A DNA stretch of 11,437 bases from Methylacidiphilaceae bacterium UBA1321 (lineage in GTDB: Bacteria; Verrucomicrobiota; Verrucomicrobiia; Methylacidiphilales; UBA1321), in NCBI GenBank assembly GCA_002306945.1, contig DBTH01000104.1, positions 1-11,437 of the forward strand. The letters are read 5' to 3'. Position 1 is the stretch's first letter. Each line of letters begins with the position of its first letter. Made by a program: the position numbers and the translations under genes. This document shows, in pieces, positions 1-5,706 of the stretch. The notes below the pieces were generated by a model. That model saw only the letters and a program-made list of their open reading frames with translations. It had not been told where the DNA came from and searched no databases.

Positions 1-23
1 TTCCGATGCATGGGCGTTGGGCT

Positions 24-54
24 CCCTTCGATACGGCCTTCGGCCTATTCAGGG
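24..54. repeat. REP-like imperfect inverted repeat upstream of nifE
   Basis: The left arm starts CCCTTCGATA and the right arm ends TATTCAGGG, around a central GGCCTTCGGCC. The outer CCCT/AGGG and inner GGCC/GGCC pair, with two small bulges between them. The CCCTTCGA...TCAGGG pattern resembles short dispersed intergenic palindromes found in many bacterial genomes. No other copy lies in the window, so calling it a genomic repeat is inference. There is no T-run after it on either strand, so it is a poor intrinsic terminator. Confidence 0.35.
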
Positions 55-138
55 CAAGTTCGCCATACACCCAGTCGCCCGAGCGCAGGCGGCGCCCAAC
101 CATCTGACATTCGACGCGATTGAGTGACAAACGCGAAT

Positions 139-161
139 CTGACAGAAGGTGACGGTGTCAG
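139..161. promoter_or_regulatory. Inverted repeat CTGACA-N11-TGTCAG, candidate activator site
   Basis: Two perfect 6-base arms, CTGACA (139-144) and TGTCAG (156-161), are separated by 11 bases. The centre is about 81 bases upstream of the start point predicted from the -24/-12 element at 206-222, a usual distance for enhancer-binding activators of sigma54 promoters. It is not the canonical NifA site (TGT-N10-ACA): the half sites have the opposite order. Its role is inferred from position and symmetry only. Confidence 0.35.
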
Positions 162-205
162 CAGATACGCGGGTCCACAATACAAGAATAGCGGATCCGG
201 ATCTT

Positions 206-222
206 TGGCACGAACATTGATT
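206..222 (+). promoter_or_regulatory. Sigma54-like -24/-12 promoter of nifENB
   Basis: The sequence TGGCACGAACATTGATT matches the RpoN consensus TGGCACG-N4-TTGC(A/T) at every position except the C of the -12 GC, which is A here. The GG of the -24 box and the G of the -12 box have the required spacing (GG-N10-G). It lies 55 bases before the nifE ATG at 277, which puts the transcript start near 231. Sigma54 control through NifA is common for nif operons. A perfect TGT-N10-ACA NifA site is not visible upstream. Confidence 0.65.
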
Positions 223-231
223 CACCCAATG
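215..231. promoter_or_regulatory. Inverted repeat CATTG-N7-CAATG over the -12 box
   Basis: Perfect 5-base arms, CATTG (215-219) and CAATG (227-231), overlap the -12 element and the predicted transcript start. A protein bound here would block the sigma54 holoenzyme, so a repressor operator is possible. The arms are short and chance is not excluded. Confidence 0.22.
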
Positions 232-276
232 CGCGTGGGCCGATGTCGGCTCGCGCAACGCGGGAGAACCCGAGCC

Positions 277-1710
277 ATGAATGCCGAAGGAATCGCGGTG
301 TTCTCGGAGCGCAAGAACCAGATCCTCGTCGCGGGCGAAGGCGCGGGTTCCATCTCCTGCGACCAACCCAGCTTGGCCGGCGCCGTCTCGCAGCGGGCCT
401 GCGTGTTCTGCGGCGCGCGCGTGGTGCTCTACCCCATCGCCGACGCCATCCACATCGTCCACGGACCCATCGGGTGCGCGGCCTACACCTGGGACATCCG
501 CGGCGCCCTGTCCAGCGGACCGGAGCTGCACCGCCTCTCGTTTTCCACCGACATGCAGGAGAAGGAAGTCATCTTCGGCGGCGAGAAGAAGCTGGAGGCC
601 GCGCTGCGCGAGCTGATCGCCAAGTACCAGCCCAAGGGCGCGTTCGTCTACAGCACCTGCGTGGCGGGCGTGATCGGCGACGACATCGAAGGCGTCTGCA
701 AGAAGGTGGAGAAAGACGTTTCCATCCCCGTGATCGCCGTGAAGTCGGAAGGCTTCAAGGGCAACAAGCGCGCCGGCTACAGCGCGGCCTGCCAAGCCCT
801 GGATCGCCTGGTGGGAACCGGCGACACGACCGGCATCTCGCCCTTGTCCATCAACATCCTGGGCGACTTCAACCTGGCCGGCGAGATCTGGCTGATCCGC
901 GAATACTACGAGAAGATGGGCCTGCAGGTGGTCGCCAACATCACCGGCGACGGACGCATCGACGACATCCGCAAGAGCCACGGCGCGGCCCTGAACGTGG
1001 TGCAGTGCTCGGGTGCCACCATGGAACTGGCGCGCTACATGAAGGAGAAGCACGGCGTGCCCCACCTGCGCGTGTCGTACTTCGGGATCGAGGACATGGC
1101 CGAGTCGCTGTACGCCGTGGCCCGCCACTTCCAGGACATCGACCACCAGGTCATGGAGCGGGCCAAGAAGCTCGTGGCCGAGGAACTCAAGGAGCTGGTC
1201 CCCGAAATGCGCGCCCTGAAGAAGCGCCTCCAGGGCAAGACCGCCGCGGTGTACGTGGGCGGCGCCTTCAAGGCCTTCTCGCTCATCAAGGCGTTCCGCC
1301 ACCTGGGCATGCGCGTGACCCTGGTGGGCTCGCAGACCGGCACCGAAGCGGACTACCGCGAAATCCAGGAGACGTGCGATCCGGGCACCGTGATCGTCGA
1401 CGACACGAACCCCCTGGAGCTGGGCGCGTTCCTGAAGAACAACGACGTGGACATCCTGGTGGGCGGCGTCAAGGAACGCCCCATCGCCTACAAGCTGGGC
1501 TTGGGGTTCTGCGACCACAACCACGAGCGCAAGCTCGCCCTGGAAGGTTTCCTGGGGATGCGCAACTTCGCCCGCGAAGTGGCGGCCACCGTGGAAAGCC
1601 CCATCTGGAGGCTCGTGCCGCGCCGGATCGGGCGCACCACGGCGGGAACCCCGCTCTCGACAGATTTTGTTCAACCCCCGGTCCTAGCGCCGGCGACGAA
1701 GGAGGCCTGA
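277..1710 (+). CDS. nifE: NifE, FeMo-cofactor scaffold protein (alpha subunit of NifEN)
   Basis: NifE pairs with NifN in the cytoplasm to form the scaffold on which the NifB product matures into the Fe-Mo cofactor before transfer to NifDK. The 477-residue product is full length. Cys42, Cys67 (in HGPIGCA) and Cys128 (in FVYSTCV) align, with the same 25-residue first spacing, to the [4Fe-4S] ligands Cys37, Cys62 and Cys124 of Azotobacter NifE. Cys244 (VVQCSG) matches Cys250 near the cofactor site. The stretches HIVHGPIGCAAYTWDIRG and SEGFKGNKRAGY resemble NifE of anaerobes (clostridial, Geobacter or Chlorobium type). The frame is open upstream to 124, but those residues are unlike any NifE, so the ATG at 277 is chosen; its ribosome binding site (GGGAGA near 262) is modest. 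It is the first gene of nifENB, behind a sigma54-like promoter. NifD is excluded by the SQRACVFCG context and the nifN and nifB neighbours. Confidence 0.95.
   Translation: MNAEGIAVFSERKNQILVAGEGAGSISCDQPSLAGAVSQRACVFCGARVVLYPIADAIHIVHGPIGCAAYTWDIRGALSSGPELHRLSFSTDMQEKEVIFGGEKKLEAALRELIAKYQPKGAFVYSTCVAGVIGDDIEGVCKKVEKDVSIPVIAVKSEGFKGNKRAGYSAACQALDRLVGTGDTTGISPLSINILGDFNLAGEIWLIREYYEKMGLQVVANITGDGRIDDIRKSHGAALNVVQCSGATMELARYMKEKHGVPHLRVSYFGIEDMAESLYAVARHFQDIDHQVMERAKKLVAEELKELVPEMRALKKRLQGKTAAVYVGGAFKAFSLIKAFRHLGMRVTLVGSQTGTEADYREIQETCDPGTVIVDDTNPLELGAFLKNNDVDILVGGVKERPIAYKLGLGFCDHNHERKLALEGFLGMRNFAREVAATVESPIWRLVPRRIGRTTAGTPLSTDFVQPPVLAPATKEA
1656..1669 (+). repeat. 14-base motif copy 1 (before nifN)
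   Basis: CTCGACAGATTTTG lies in the last codons of nifE, 42 bases before the nifN start. It matches 13 of 14 bases with CTCGACAGATCTTG at 3124-3137, which lies 27 bases before the nifB start. A shared leader element is possible; coincidence is not excluded because this copy also encodes protein. Confidence 0.3.
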
Positions 1711-1711
1711 G

Positions 1712-3097
1712 ATGGTCACGACCGCGGAATCCAAGACGCGCCAACCCTGGGTCTCGACCGCGAACCCCTGCCACCAGTGCCGCCCCCTGGGCGCCACGGT
1801 CGCGTTCCAGGGGATCGAAGGCTGCGTGCCGTTTTTGCACGGTTCGCAGGGCTGCGCGACCTACATGCGCCGCTACCTGATCTCGCATTTCCGCGAGCCC
1901 GTCGACATCGCCTCCTCCAGCGTCTCGGAGAAGGAAGCCGTGTGGGGCGGCGGTCCGGCCCTGCGCCAGGGCCTGCGCAACGTCACCGAGAAGTACGGCG
2001 CCAAGGTCGTGGGCGTGGCCACCACCTGCCTGACCGAAACCACCGGCGAGGACATGGGGACGCTCCTGCACGAATGGCGCAAGGACATCGCGGCGAACCC
2101 GCTCAAGGTCGACGACCCCGACGTGATCGCGGTCCCGTGCCCGAGCTACGACGGCACCCACATGGACGGGTTCCACGGGGCCGTGCGCGCCTTGACGGAG
2201 CACTTCTCGGAAGCCTGCGCACCCCACGGCGGGATCGCCCTGTTCCCGGGCTTCGTCTCGCCCGCCGATTTGCGCCACCTTCGGGAGATCCAGACGGCCT
2301 TCGGCCTGCACGGCACCCTTGTGCCCGATTATGCGGACCGCCTGGACGGACCGGCCCTGGCCGAAGCCGGTCCGCTCCCCGAAGGAGGAACCACGACCGA
2401 GGCCATGCGCGCGCTGCCGGGCTGCAAGGCCTCGATCGAATTCGGACGGACGATCCCCGACCATCTGTCCGGAGCGGCCTTCCTCGAAAGCGAATGGAAG
2501 GTCCCGCGCCGCACGCTGGGGACACCGATCGGGATCCGCGAGTCGGACGCCTTCTTCGCCGCCATGGAGGAACTGTCGGGTCGCGAGACCCCCGCCGACT
2601 GGCAGCAGGAGCGCGGCCGCCTGATCGACGCCTGCGTGGACGCCCACAAGTACCTCTCGGGCCGCACCGCCGTGGTGTTCGGCGACGAGGACCTGGCGAT
2701 CGGACTGGTGGCCTTCCTGACGGAAATCGGCATCAAGACAACGTTGGTGGTGTCGGGAGGCAAGAGCGGCAAGCTCAAGGCGGGCATCGAGCGCGTGACG
2801 CGGAACTTCCTGGAAGAGATGCCCCGGATCCTGGCCGACGCCGACTTCCGCGACATGGAGGAATGCGCCGAAAGCCAGATGGCCGACCTGTTCATCGGGC
2901 ACTCGAAGGGCTACAAGCTGGCGCGCCGCCGCGACGTGCCGCTGGTGCGCGTGGGGTTCCCCCTGCACGACCGTTTCGGGGGCCAGCGCCAACTGCACGT
3001 GGGCTGGCGTGGCGCGCTGGGTCTGCTGGACAACATCGTCAACACCATCCTGGAGAAGCGCCAAGACGACTCCCCGGTGGGCTACTCGTACTTGTGA
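1712..3097 (+). CDS. nifN: NifN, FeMo-cofactor scaffold protein (beta subunit of NifEN)
   Basis: NifN is the partner of NifE in the cytoplasmic NifEN scaffold. The product is 461 residues, normal for the family. The N-terminal block NPCHQCRPLGATVAFQGIEG, then FLHGSQGCATYMRRY and EPVDIASSSVSEKEAVWGG, is typical of NifN from anaerobes. Cys48 in HGSQGC corresponds to the single NifN cluster ligand (Cys44 in Azotobacter). Cys106 sits in GVATTCLTETTGED. Further on are the SGGKSGKLK and FIGHSKGYKLARR segments of the C-terminal Rossmann-like domain. The ATG at 1712 begins 1 base after the nifE stop and has a strong AAGGAGG at 1699-1705 inside nifE, so the two are probably translated in balance, as expected for a 1:1 complex. 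NifK is the main alternative; it would be longer, and the nifE/nifB context argues against it. Confidence 0.94.
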   Translation: MVTTAESKTRQPWVSTANPCHQCRPLGATVAFQGIEGCVPFLHGSQGCATYMRRYLISHFREPVDIASSSVSEKEAVWGGGPALRQGLRNVTEKYGAKVVGVATTCLTETTGEDMGTLLHEWRKDIAANPLKVDDPDVIAVPCPSYDGTHMDGFHGAVRALTEHFSEACAPHGGIALFPGFVSPADLRHLREIQTAFGLHGTLVPDYADRLDGPALAEAGPLPEGGTTTEAMRALPGCKASIEFGRTIPDHLSGAAFLESEWKVPRRTLGTPIGIRESDAFFAAMEELSGRETPADWQQERGRLIDACVDAHKYLSGRTAVVFGDEDLAIGLVAFLTEIGIKTTLVVSGGKSGKLKAGIERVTRNFLEEMPRILADADFRDMEECAESQMADLFIGHSKGYKLARRRDVPLVRVGFPLHDRFGGQRQLHVGWRGALGLLDNIVNTILEKRQDDSPVGYSYL

Positions 3098-3109
3098 GCA
3101 TTCCGGGCC

Positions 3110-3123
3110 GGACGAATCCGTCC
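3110..3123 (+). other. Small hairpin in the nifN-nifB spacer
   Basis: GGACG and CGTCC pair perfectly across a 4-base loop (AATC), 13 bases after the nifN stop. No T-run follows, so it is unlikely to be a terminator. It could affect transcript stability between nifN and nifB. The stem is short and the call is weak. Confidence 0.25.
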
Positions 3124-3137
3124 CTCGACAGATCTTG
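3124..3137 (+). repeat. 14-base motif copy 2 (before nifB)
   Basis: CTCGACAGATCTTG lies between the nifN stop and the nifB ribosome binding site. It differs by one base from the copy at 1656-1669 ahead of nifN. This copy is non-coding, which makes the shared sequence harder to explain by protein constraint alone. Confidence 0.3.
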
Positions 3138-3164
3138 ACACGAACGCACAGAAGGAGAACTGCC

Positions 3165-4472
3165 ATGGTCGCGACAACCAGACTTCCCGTCGAGCGGCAC
3201 CCCTGCTTCAGCGAAACCAAAAGCCACGAATGGGGCCGCATCCACCTGCCGGTCGCGCCCAAGTGCAACATCCAGTGCGCCTACTGCTCGCGCAAGACCG
3301 ACTGTCCCAACGAGAGCCGTCCCGGCGTCTCCAGCCGCGTGCTCAACGCCAAGGAGGCCGTGAGCTACCTGCACAAGGCGCTGGCCGCCGAACCGCGCAT
3401 CGCCGTGTGCGGCATCGCGGGACCGGGCGATCCGTTCGCCAACGTCGACGTGACCATGGACACCCTGCGGATGATCCGCGACACGGCCCCCGAGATGCTC
3501 CTGTGCGTGTCGACCAACGGGCTGGGTCTCACCGAGGAGATCGCCAACGAACTGGCCGACCTCCAGGTGTCGCACGTGACGATCACGATCAACGCGGTGG
3601 ATCCCACCATCGGCGCCAAGATCTACGCCTGGGTCCGCGACGGCAAGAAGACCTACCGCGGCATCGAAGGGGCGACGCTCCTGATGAACCGCCAGCTCGA
3701 CGGCATCGCCGTGCTCAAGGGGCGCGGCGTGGAAGTCAAGATCAACACCGTGATCGTGCCGGGAATCAACGACACGCACGTGGAGGAGATCGCCCGGGTG
3801 GTTTCGGGGCTGGGCGCCGACGTCCACAACCTGATCCCCATGACCCCGGCCCCCGGCGCCCTGTTCGAGAACCTGACGGAACCCGACGCCAACATGATGC
3901 ACCGCGCGCGCCGCGGATCGGGCAAGTACCTCAAGCAGATGATGCACTGCCAGCGCTGCCGCGCCGACGCCGTGGGCTTGATCCGCGAGGACCGCTCCAA
4001 CGACTTCGCCGCCCTGATGGACGAGGCGCGCGAGGAGGTGGCGGCCGACCGCCCCTACGTGGCCGTGGCGACCCAGGAAGGCGTGCTTGTGAACCAGCAC
4101 CTGGGCGTGGCCGACCGGGTGCAGATCTGGGAACGGTGCGACGACGGTGACTTCGACTCCGCTCAGCCCAAGTTCCGCATGGCCTTCGAGCGCCCCTGCC
4201 CCTCGGGCGGCAGCGGCGCGGCGCGGTGGGAGGAACTCGCCAATGTCGTGTCCGACTGCCGGGCCATTTTGGTGGCCGCCGCCGGCGAAGCGCCGCGCAA
4301 GGCGCTGGAAGCGCGAGGGGTCGCTGTCTGCGAAATGGAAGGGCTCATCGACGACGCGCTGGAAACGGTGTACGGCGGCAAGGACCTGGGCAAGCTGCGC
4401 GCGCGCCGCGCGGGCTTGGGCAAGGAATGCGGCTGCGGCAAGGTGCGGGAGCCGGGGACGGGGTGCGGGTAG
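3165..4472 (+). CDS. nifB: NifB, radical SAM FeMo-cofactor core synthase with NifX-like C-terminal domain
   Basis: NifB uses S-adenosylmethionine chemistry to fuse two [4Fe-4S] clusters and insert carbide, making NifB-co, the core of the nitrogenase cofactor, which it passes to NifEN. The 435-residue product opens with HPCFSE and has the radical SAM motif CNIQCAYC (Cys34, Cys38, Cys41), then GIAGPGDPFAN (83-93) and the late HCQRC pair (Cys262, Cys265) typical of NifB. Residues from about 290 to 410 (YVAVATQEGVLVNQHLGVAD onward) form the NifX/NafY-like cofactor-binding domain, so this is the two-domain form. A Cys/Gly-rich tail (KECGCGKV...GTGCG) ends the protein. The ATG at 3165 is chosen because AAGGAG at 3152-3157 is well placed; the open frame before it lies inside nifN. 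The gene follows nifN by 67 bases and is probably cotranscribed. Confidence 0.96.
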   Translation: MVATTRLPVERHPCFSETKSHEWGRIHLPVAPKCNIQCAYCSRKTDCPNESRPGVSSRVLNAKEAVSYLHKALAAEPRIAVCGIAGPGDPFANVDVTMDTLRMIRDTAPEMLLCVSTNGLGLTEEIANELADLQVSHVTITINAVDPTIGAKIYAWVRDGKKTYRGIEGATLLMNRQLDGIAVLKGRGVEVKINTVIVPGINDTHVEEIARVVSGLGADVHNLIPMTPAPGALFENLTEPDANMMHRARRGSGKYLKQMMHCQRCRADAVGLIREDRSNDFAALMDEAREEVAADRPYVAVATQEGVLVNQHLGVADRVQIWERCDDGDFDSAQPKFRMAFERPCPSGGSGAARWEELANVVSDCRAILVAAAGEAPRKALEARGVAVCEMEGLIDDALETVYGGKDLGKLRARRAGLGKECGCGKVREPGTGCG

Positions 4473-4514
4473 CTCCGCTAGGGCAGCGCTTCGCTTGACG
4501 GTTCTTGTCTTATT

Positions 4515-4529
4515 GCAGACTGCGTCTGC
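4515..4529. repeat. Hairpin 1 of the post-nifB cluster
   Basis: GCAGAC (4515-4520) and GTCTGC (4524-4529) form a perfect 6-base stem around TGC, 42 bases after the nifB stop. The bases before it (TCTTATT) are T-rich, so on the - strand the hairpin is followed by an A/G-rich run and not by T residues. Confidence 0.35.
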
Positions 4530-4538
4530 GTGCTGGAT

Positions 4539-4567
4539 TCACGGGGACGGCGTCGGCCTCCCCGTGA
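4539..4567. repeat. Hairpin 2 of the post-nifB cluster
   Basis: TCACGGGGA (4539-4547) and TCCCCGTGA (4559-4567) make a perfect 9-base stem. The 11-base loop contains GGC and GCC that can pair further. No T-run follows on either strand. Confidence 0.45.
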
Positions 4568-4577
4568 CCCCTAACGA

Positions 4578-4607
4578 CTCAAGGGCCCGTGTGCGCGGGC
4601 CCTTGAG
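4578..4607. terminator. Strong stem-loop, probable terminator of nifENB
   Basis: CTCAAGGGCCCG (4578-4589) and CGGGCCCTTGAG (4596-4607) form a perfect 12-base stem with a 6-base loop, TGTGCG. It is by far the strongest hairpin in the window and sits about 105 bases after nifB. The bases after it (AATCCCGC) lack the usual T-run, so intrinsic termination would be atypical. The symmetry would serve transcripts from both sides, including the broken gene reading leftward from 5028. Confidence 0.5.
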
Positions 4608-4618
4608 AATCCCGCGCA

Positions 4619-4639
4619 CCGAGGGCTGGCCGCCCTCGG
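4619..4639. repeat. Hairpin 4 of the post-nifB cluster
   Basis: CCGAGGGC (4619-4626) and GCCCTCGG (4632-4639) form a perfect 8-base stem with the 5-base loop TGGCC, 11 bases after the strong stem-loop. It may help termination or protect the transcript end. Confidence 0.4.
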
Positions 4640-4698
4640 GACCCGCTTAGGGAGCGGTCCACGTGGCAATGTCGGCGGAGACAGAATCCGTCGCGCGT

Positions 4699-4727
4699 CC
4701 GCCTGCTTGCCTGCGGCAAGACGGCGG
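4699..4727. repeat. Hairpin 5 of the post-nifB cluster
   Basis: CTTGCC-TGC-GGCAAG (4706-4720) is a perfect inner stem. After two unpaired positions it is extended by CCGCC (4699-4703) and GGCGG (4723-4727). It lies just downstream of the end of the broken gene on the - strand and could act on either transcript. Confidence 0.35.
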
Positions 4728-4758
4728 AGATGTGGCCACGTCGCTCAGGTTGCTGGAT

Positions 4759-5028
4759 TCACTGCGGCACTTCGCTCCAGGGGAGCTTGTAGATGTGCCC
4801 GCAACCGGCGGCGTACAACGTATCGCCGATGCCCGCGAAGGCCATGGTAATGTCCGAACCGCATGTAGTGCGGGTGCCGTCGTCACTTTTGCCCCAGTTC
4901 TTTTCCAAGTAGCGCCAACCTTTGCCGTCCACGTACACCAACGGTACCGACACGTTTTGCCCACCCTCGAACTGAAGCGTTTCACTGTAATGACCCCAGT
5001 TGCCAGACCGTAGGAGAGGCCTTAAATT
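4759..5028 (-). pseudogene. C-terminal remnant of an unidentified protein, beta-propeller-like
   Basis: Reading leftward from just after an in-frame TGA at 5029-5031, about 89 residues read as real protein: SGNWGHYSETLQFEGGQN, then PLVYVDGKGWRYLEKNWGK, and finally AFAGIGDTLYAAGCGHIYKL before the stop. The composition (many Gly, Trp, Tyr, Asp) fits a secreted beta-rich protein, and the last block resembles a propeller blade. There is no ATG at the 5' end and no signal peptide; the only start in frame is a GTG at 4951-4953 in the middle of the conserved-looking stretch. I read it as the 3' end of a gene whose front has been lost, near the point where the AT-richer gene at 5142 begins. The family is not recognised. 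A short functional gene starting at 4953 is possible but less likely. Confidence 0.5.
5000..5028 (+). promoter_or_regulatory. Possible sigma70 promoter for the CBM3-like gene
   Basis: TTGCCA (5000-5005) matches the -35 box at 5 of 6 bases and TAAATT (5023-5028) matches the -10 box at 4 of 6, with a 17-base spacer. It would give a leader of about 105 bases before the ATG at 5142. Such matches are common by chance in AT-richer DNA. Confidence 0.25.
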
Positions 5029-5141
5029 TCAAGTAAACTGTGTTGGCTAATGAGGTTGCTACCTGCAGGCCTTGGGCTCAGAAGTTTCCCCAAATTTTCC
5101 TTGCAGGAATTCAGGACATCAAACTTGCATCGCGAGGATCC

Positions 5142-5687
5142 ATGCTTTCACTAATTCCTCTCCTGATCTCAGTATGCGGTGTGCTCCAAGTGCAGACTCG
5201 GAATATGGCAACGGCCGGGGATGATGGCAAATGGCGCAAAGTCGGTATCTTGGTCTCCAATACCGGACCAAATGACGTTTCGTTAGATACTTCAAAGATC
5301 CAGTATGTCATGCATGAAAAAACACTTTCCCTAAACACCCCCCTTTGGTACTGCCAAATCCACGATACGACTTGGCAGTACAGCGTCGAAGGCACGAACC
5401 TAGCTATTCCAGCCTTAAGTCAACTGACTGATACGACGGTCGTCCTCATCTGGAGTTTCAACCGAGGATATAAAATTCCGGTCAATGGAAAAATGGAACT
5501 TCAATTCGGCATCTCTCGCACAGATTATTCCGTGATTGATCAGACTCTAGATCCTAGTTATGTTGCCTCGACCACCTTTACTAGTAACCCGATCGTTCCC
5601 TTTCAGTCCGACTTCACATCGACATATGCCGCACGGACGACACCGGGAATTTACGGCACGGTGGTTCCGTGTTGCGTAAGAAAGTAG
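5142..5687 (+). CDS. Small exported protein, probable CBM3-like cellulose-binding module
   Basis: The 181-residue product starts with a hydrophobic stretch (LSLIPLLISVCGVL) and continues as one beta-rich domain. Its layout resembles family-3 carbohydrate-binding modules: LQVQTRN at the start, VGILVSNTGPNDVSLDTSKI (compare the family's I-NTG-V-L---I-Y), then NGKMELQFGISRTDYSVIDQ (compare EIQ-R---DW----Q-NDYS), and a closing YGTVVP like the family's LVWG-EP. If right, it binds crystalline cellulose or chitin outside the cell and has no catalytic domain. The ATG at 5142 follows GAGGA at 5134-5138 with tight spacing. The frame is open back to a GTG at 5040, but those residues do not look like a signal peptide. 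The N-terminus lacks the basic residues of a good signal peptide, so the gene may be the detached end of a larger enzyme. G+C is far below the neighbours (23 of 60 bases in 5281-5340), which suggests transfer. Confidence 0.5.
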   Translation: MLSLIPLLISVCGVLQVQTRNMATAGDDGKWRKVGILVSNTGPNDVSLDTSKIQYVMHEKTLSLNTPLWYCQIHDTTWQYSVEGTNLAIPALSQLTDTTVVLIWSFNRGYKIPVNGKMELQFGISRTDYSVIDQTLDPSYVASTTFTSNPIVPFQSDFTSTYAARTTPGIYGTVVPCCVRK

Positions 5688-5706
5688 ACGAATTGCCAAA
5701 GTGAGA

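Larger units (their letters stand above)
4473..4758. other. Gene-free spacer with five hairpin-forming inverted repeats
   Basis: No credible coding frame lies here. Perfect or near-perfect inverted repeats follow one another: GCAGAC-TGC-GTCTGC (4515-4529), TCACGGGGA...TCCCCGTGA (4539-4567), a 12-base stem (4578-4607), CCGAGGGC-TGGCC-GCCCTCGG (4619-4639), and a longer imperfect one (4699-4727). TGCTGGATTCAC occurs at 4531-4542 and again at 4751-4762, just past the spacer's edge. No tRNA or rRNA is recognisable. Confidence 0.6.

Noticed and set aside
1..127. C-terminal end of nifK or another gene in the first 127 bases
   Set aside because: All three + frames stop by 127, but none reads like the NifK C-terminus or any other family; the REP-like palindrome lies inside.
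124..276. Longer NifE start at 124
   Set aside because: The extra 51 residues are Arg/Ser/Gly-rich, unlike NifE, and the region holds the sigma54-like promoter at 206-222.
49..1674. Long - strand open frame (541 codons) opposite nifE
   Set aside because: It is the antisense shadow of a high-GC gene: composition is Ala/Val/His/Gly/Asp-rich with no recognisable domain, while nifE is certain.
1469..3271. 600-codon - strand open frame opposite nifE end, nifN and the start of nifB
   Set aside because: It spans parts of three recognised genes in antisense and has no family features.
3039..4100. 353-codon - strand open frame opposite nifB
   Set aside because: Antisense shadow with His/Val/Gly-rich composition.
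4515..4727. CRISPR array or tRNA in the hairpin spacer
   Set aside because: The stems differ in sequence and spacing, with no repeated unit and no tRNA cloverleaf or T-loop sequence.
4647..4985. 112-codon - strand open frame
   Set aside because: Its Arg/Thr/Ser-rich product is the out-of-frame reading of the broken gene at 4759-5028, whose other frame looks like real protein.
5040..5141. Longer CBM3-like protein starting at GTG 5040
   Set aside because: The added residues are not signal-like and have no ribosome binding site, while GAGGA precedes the ATG at 5142.
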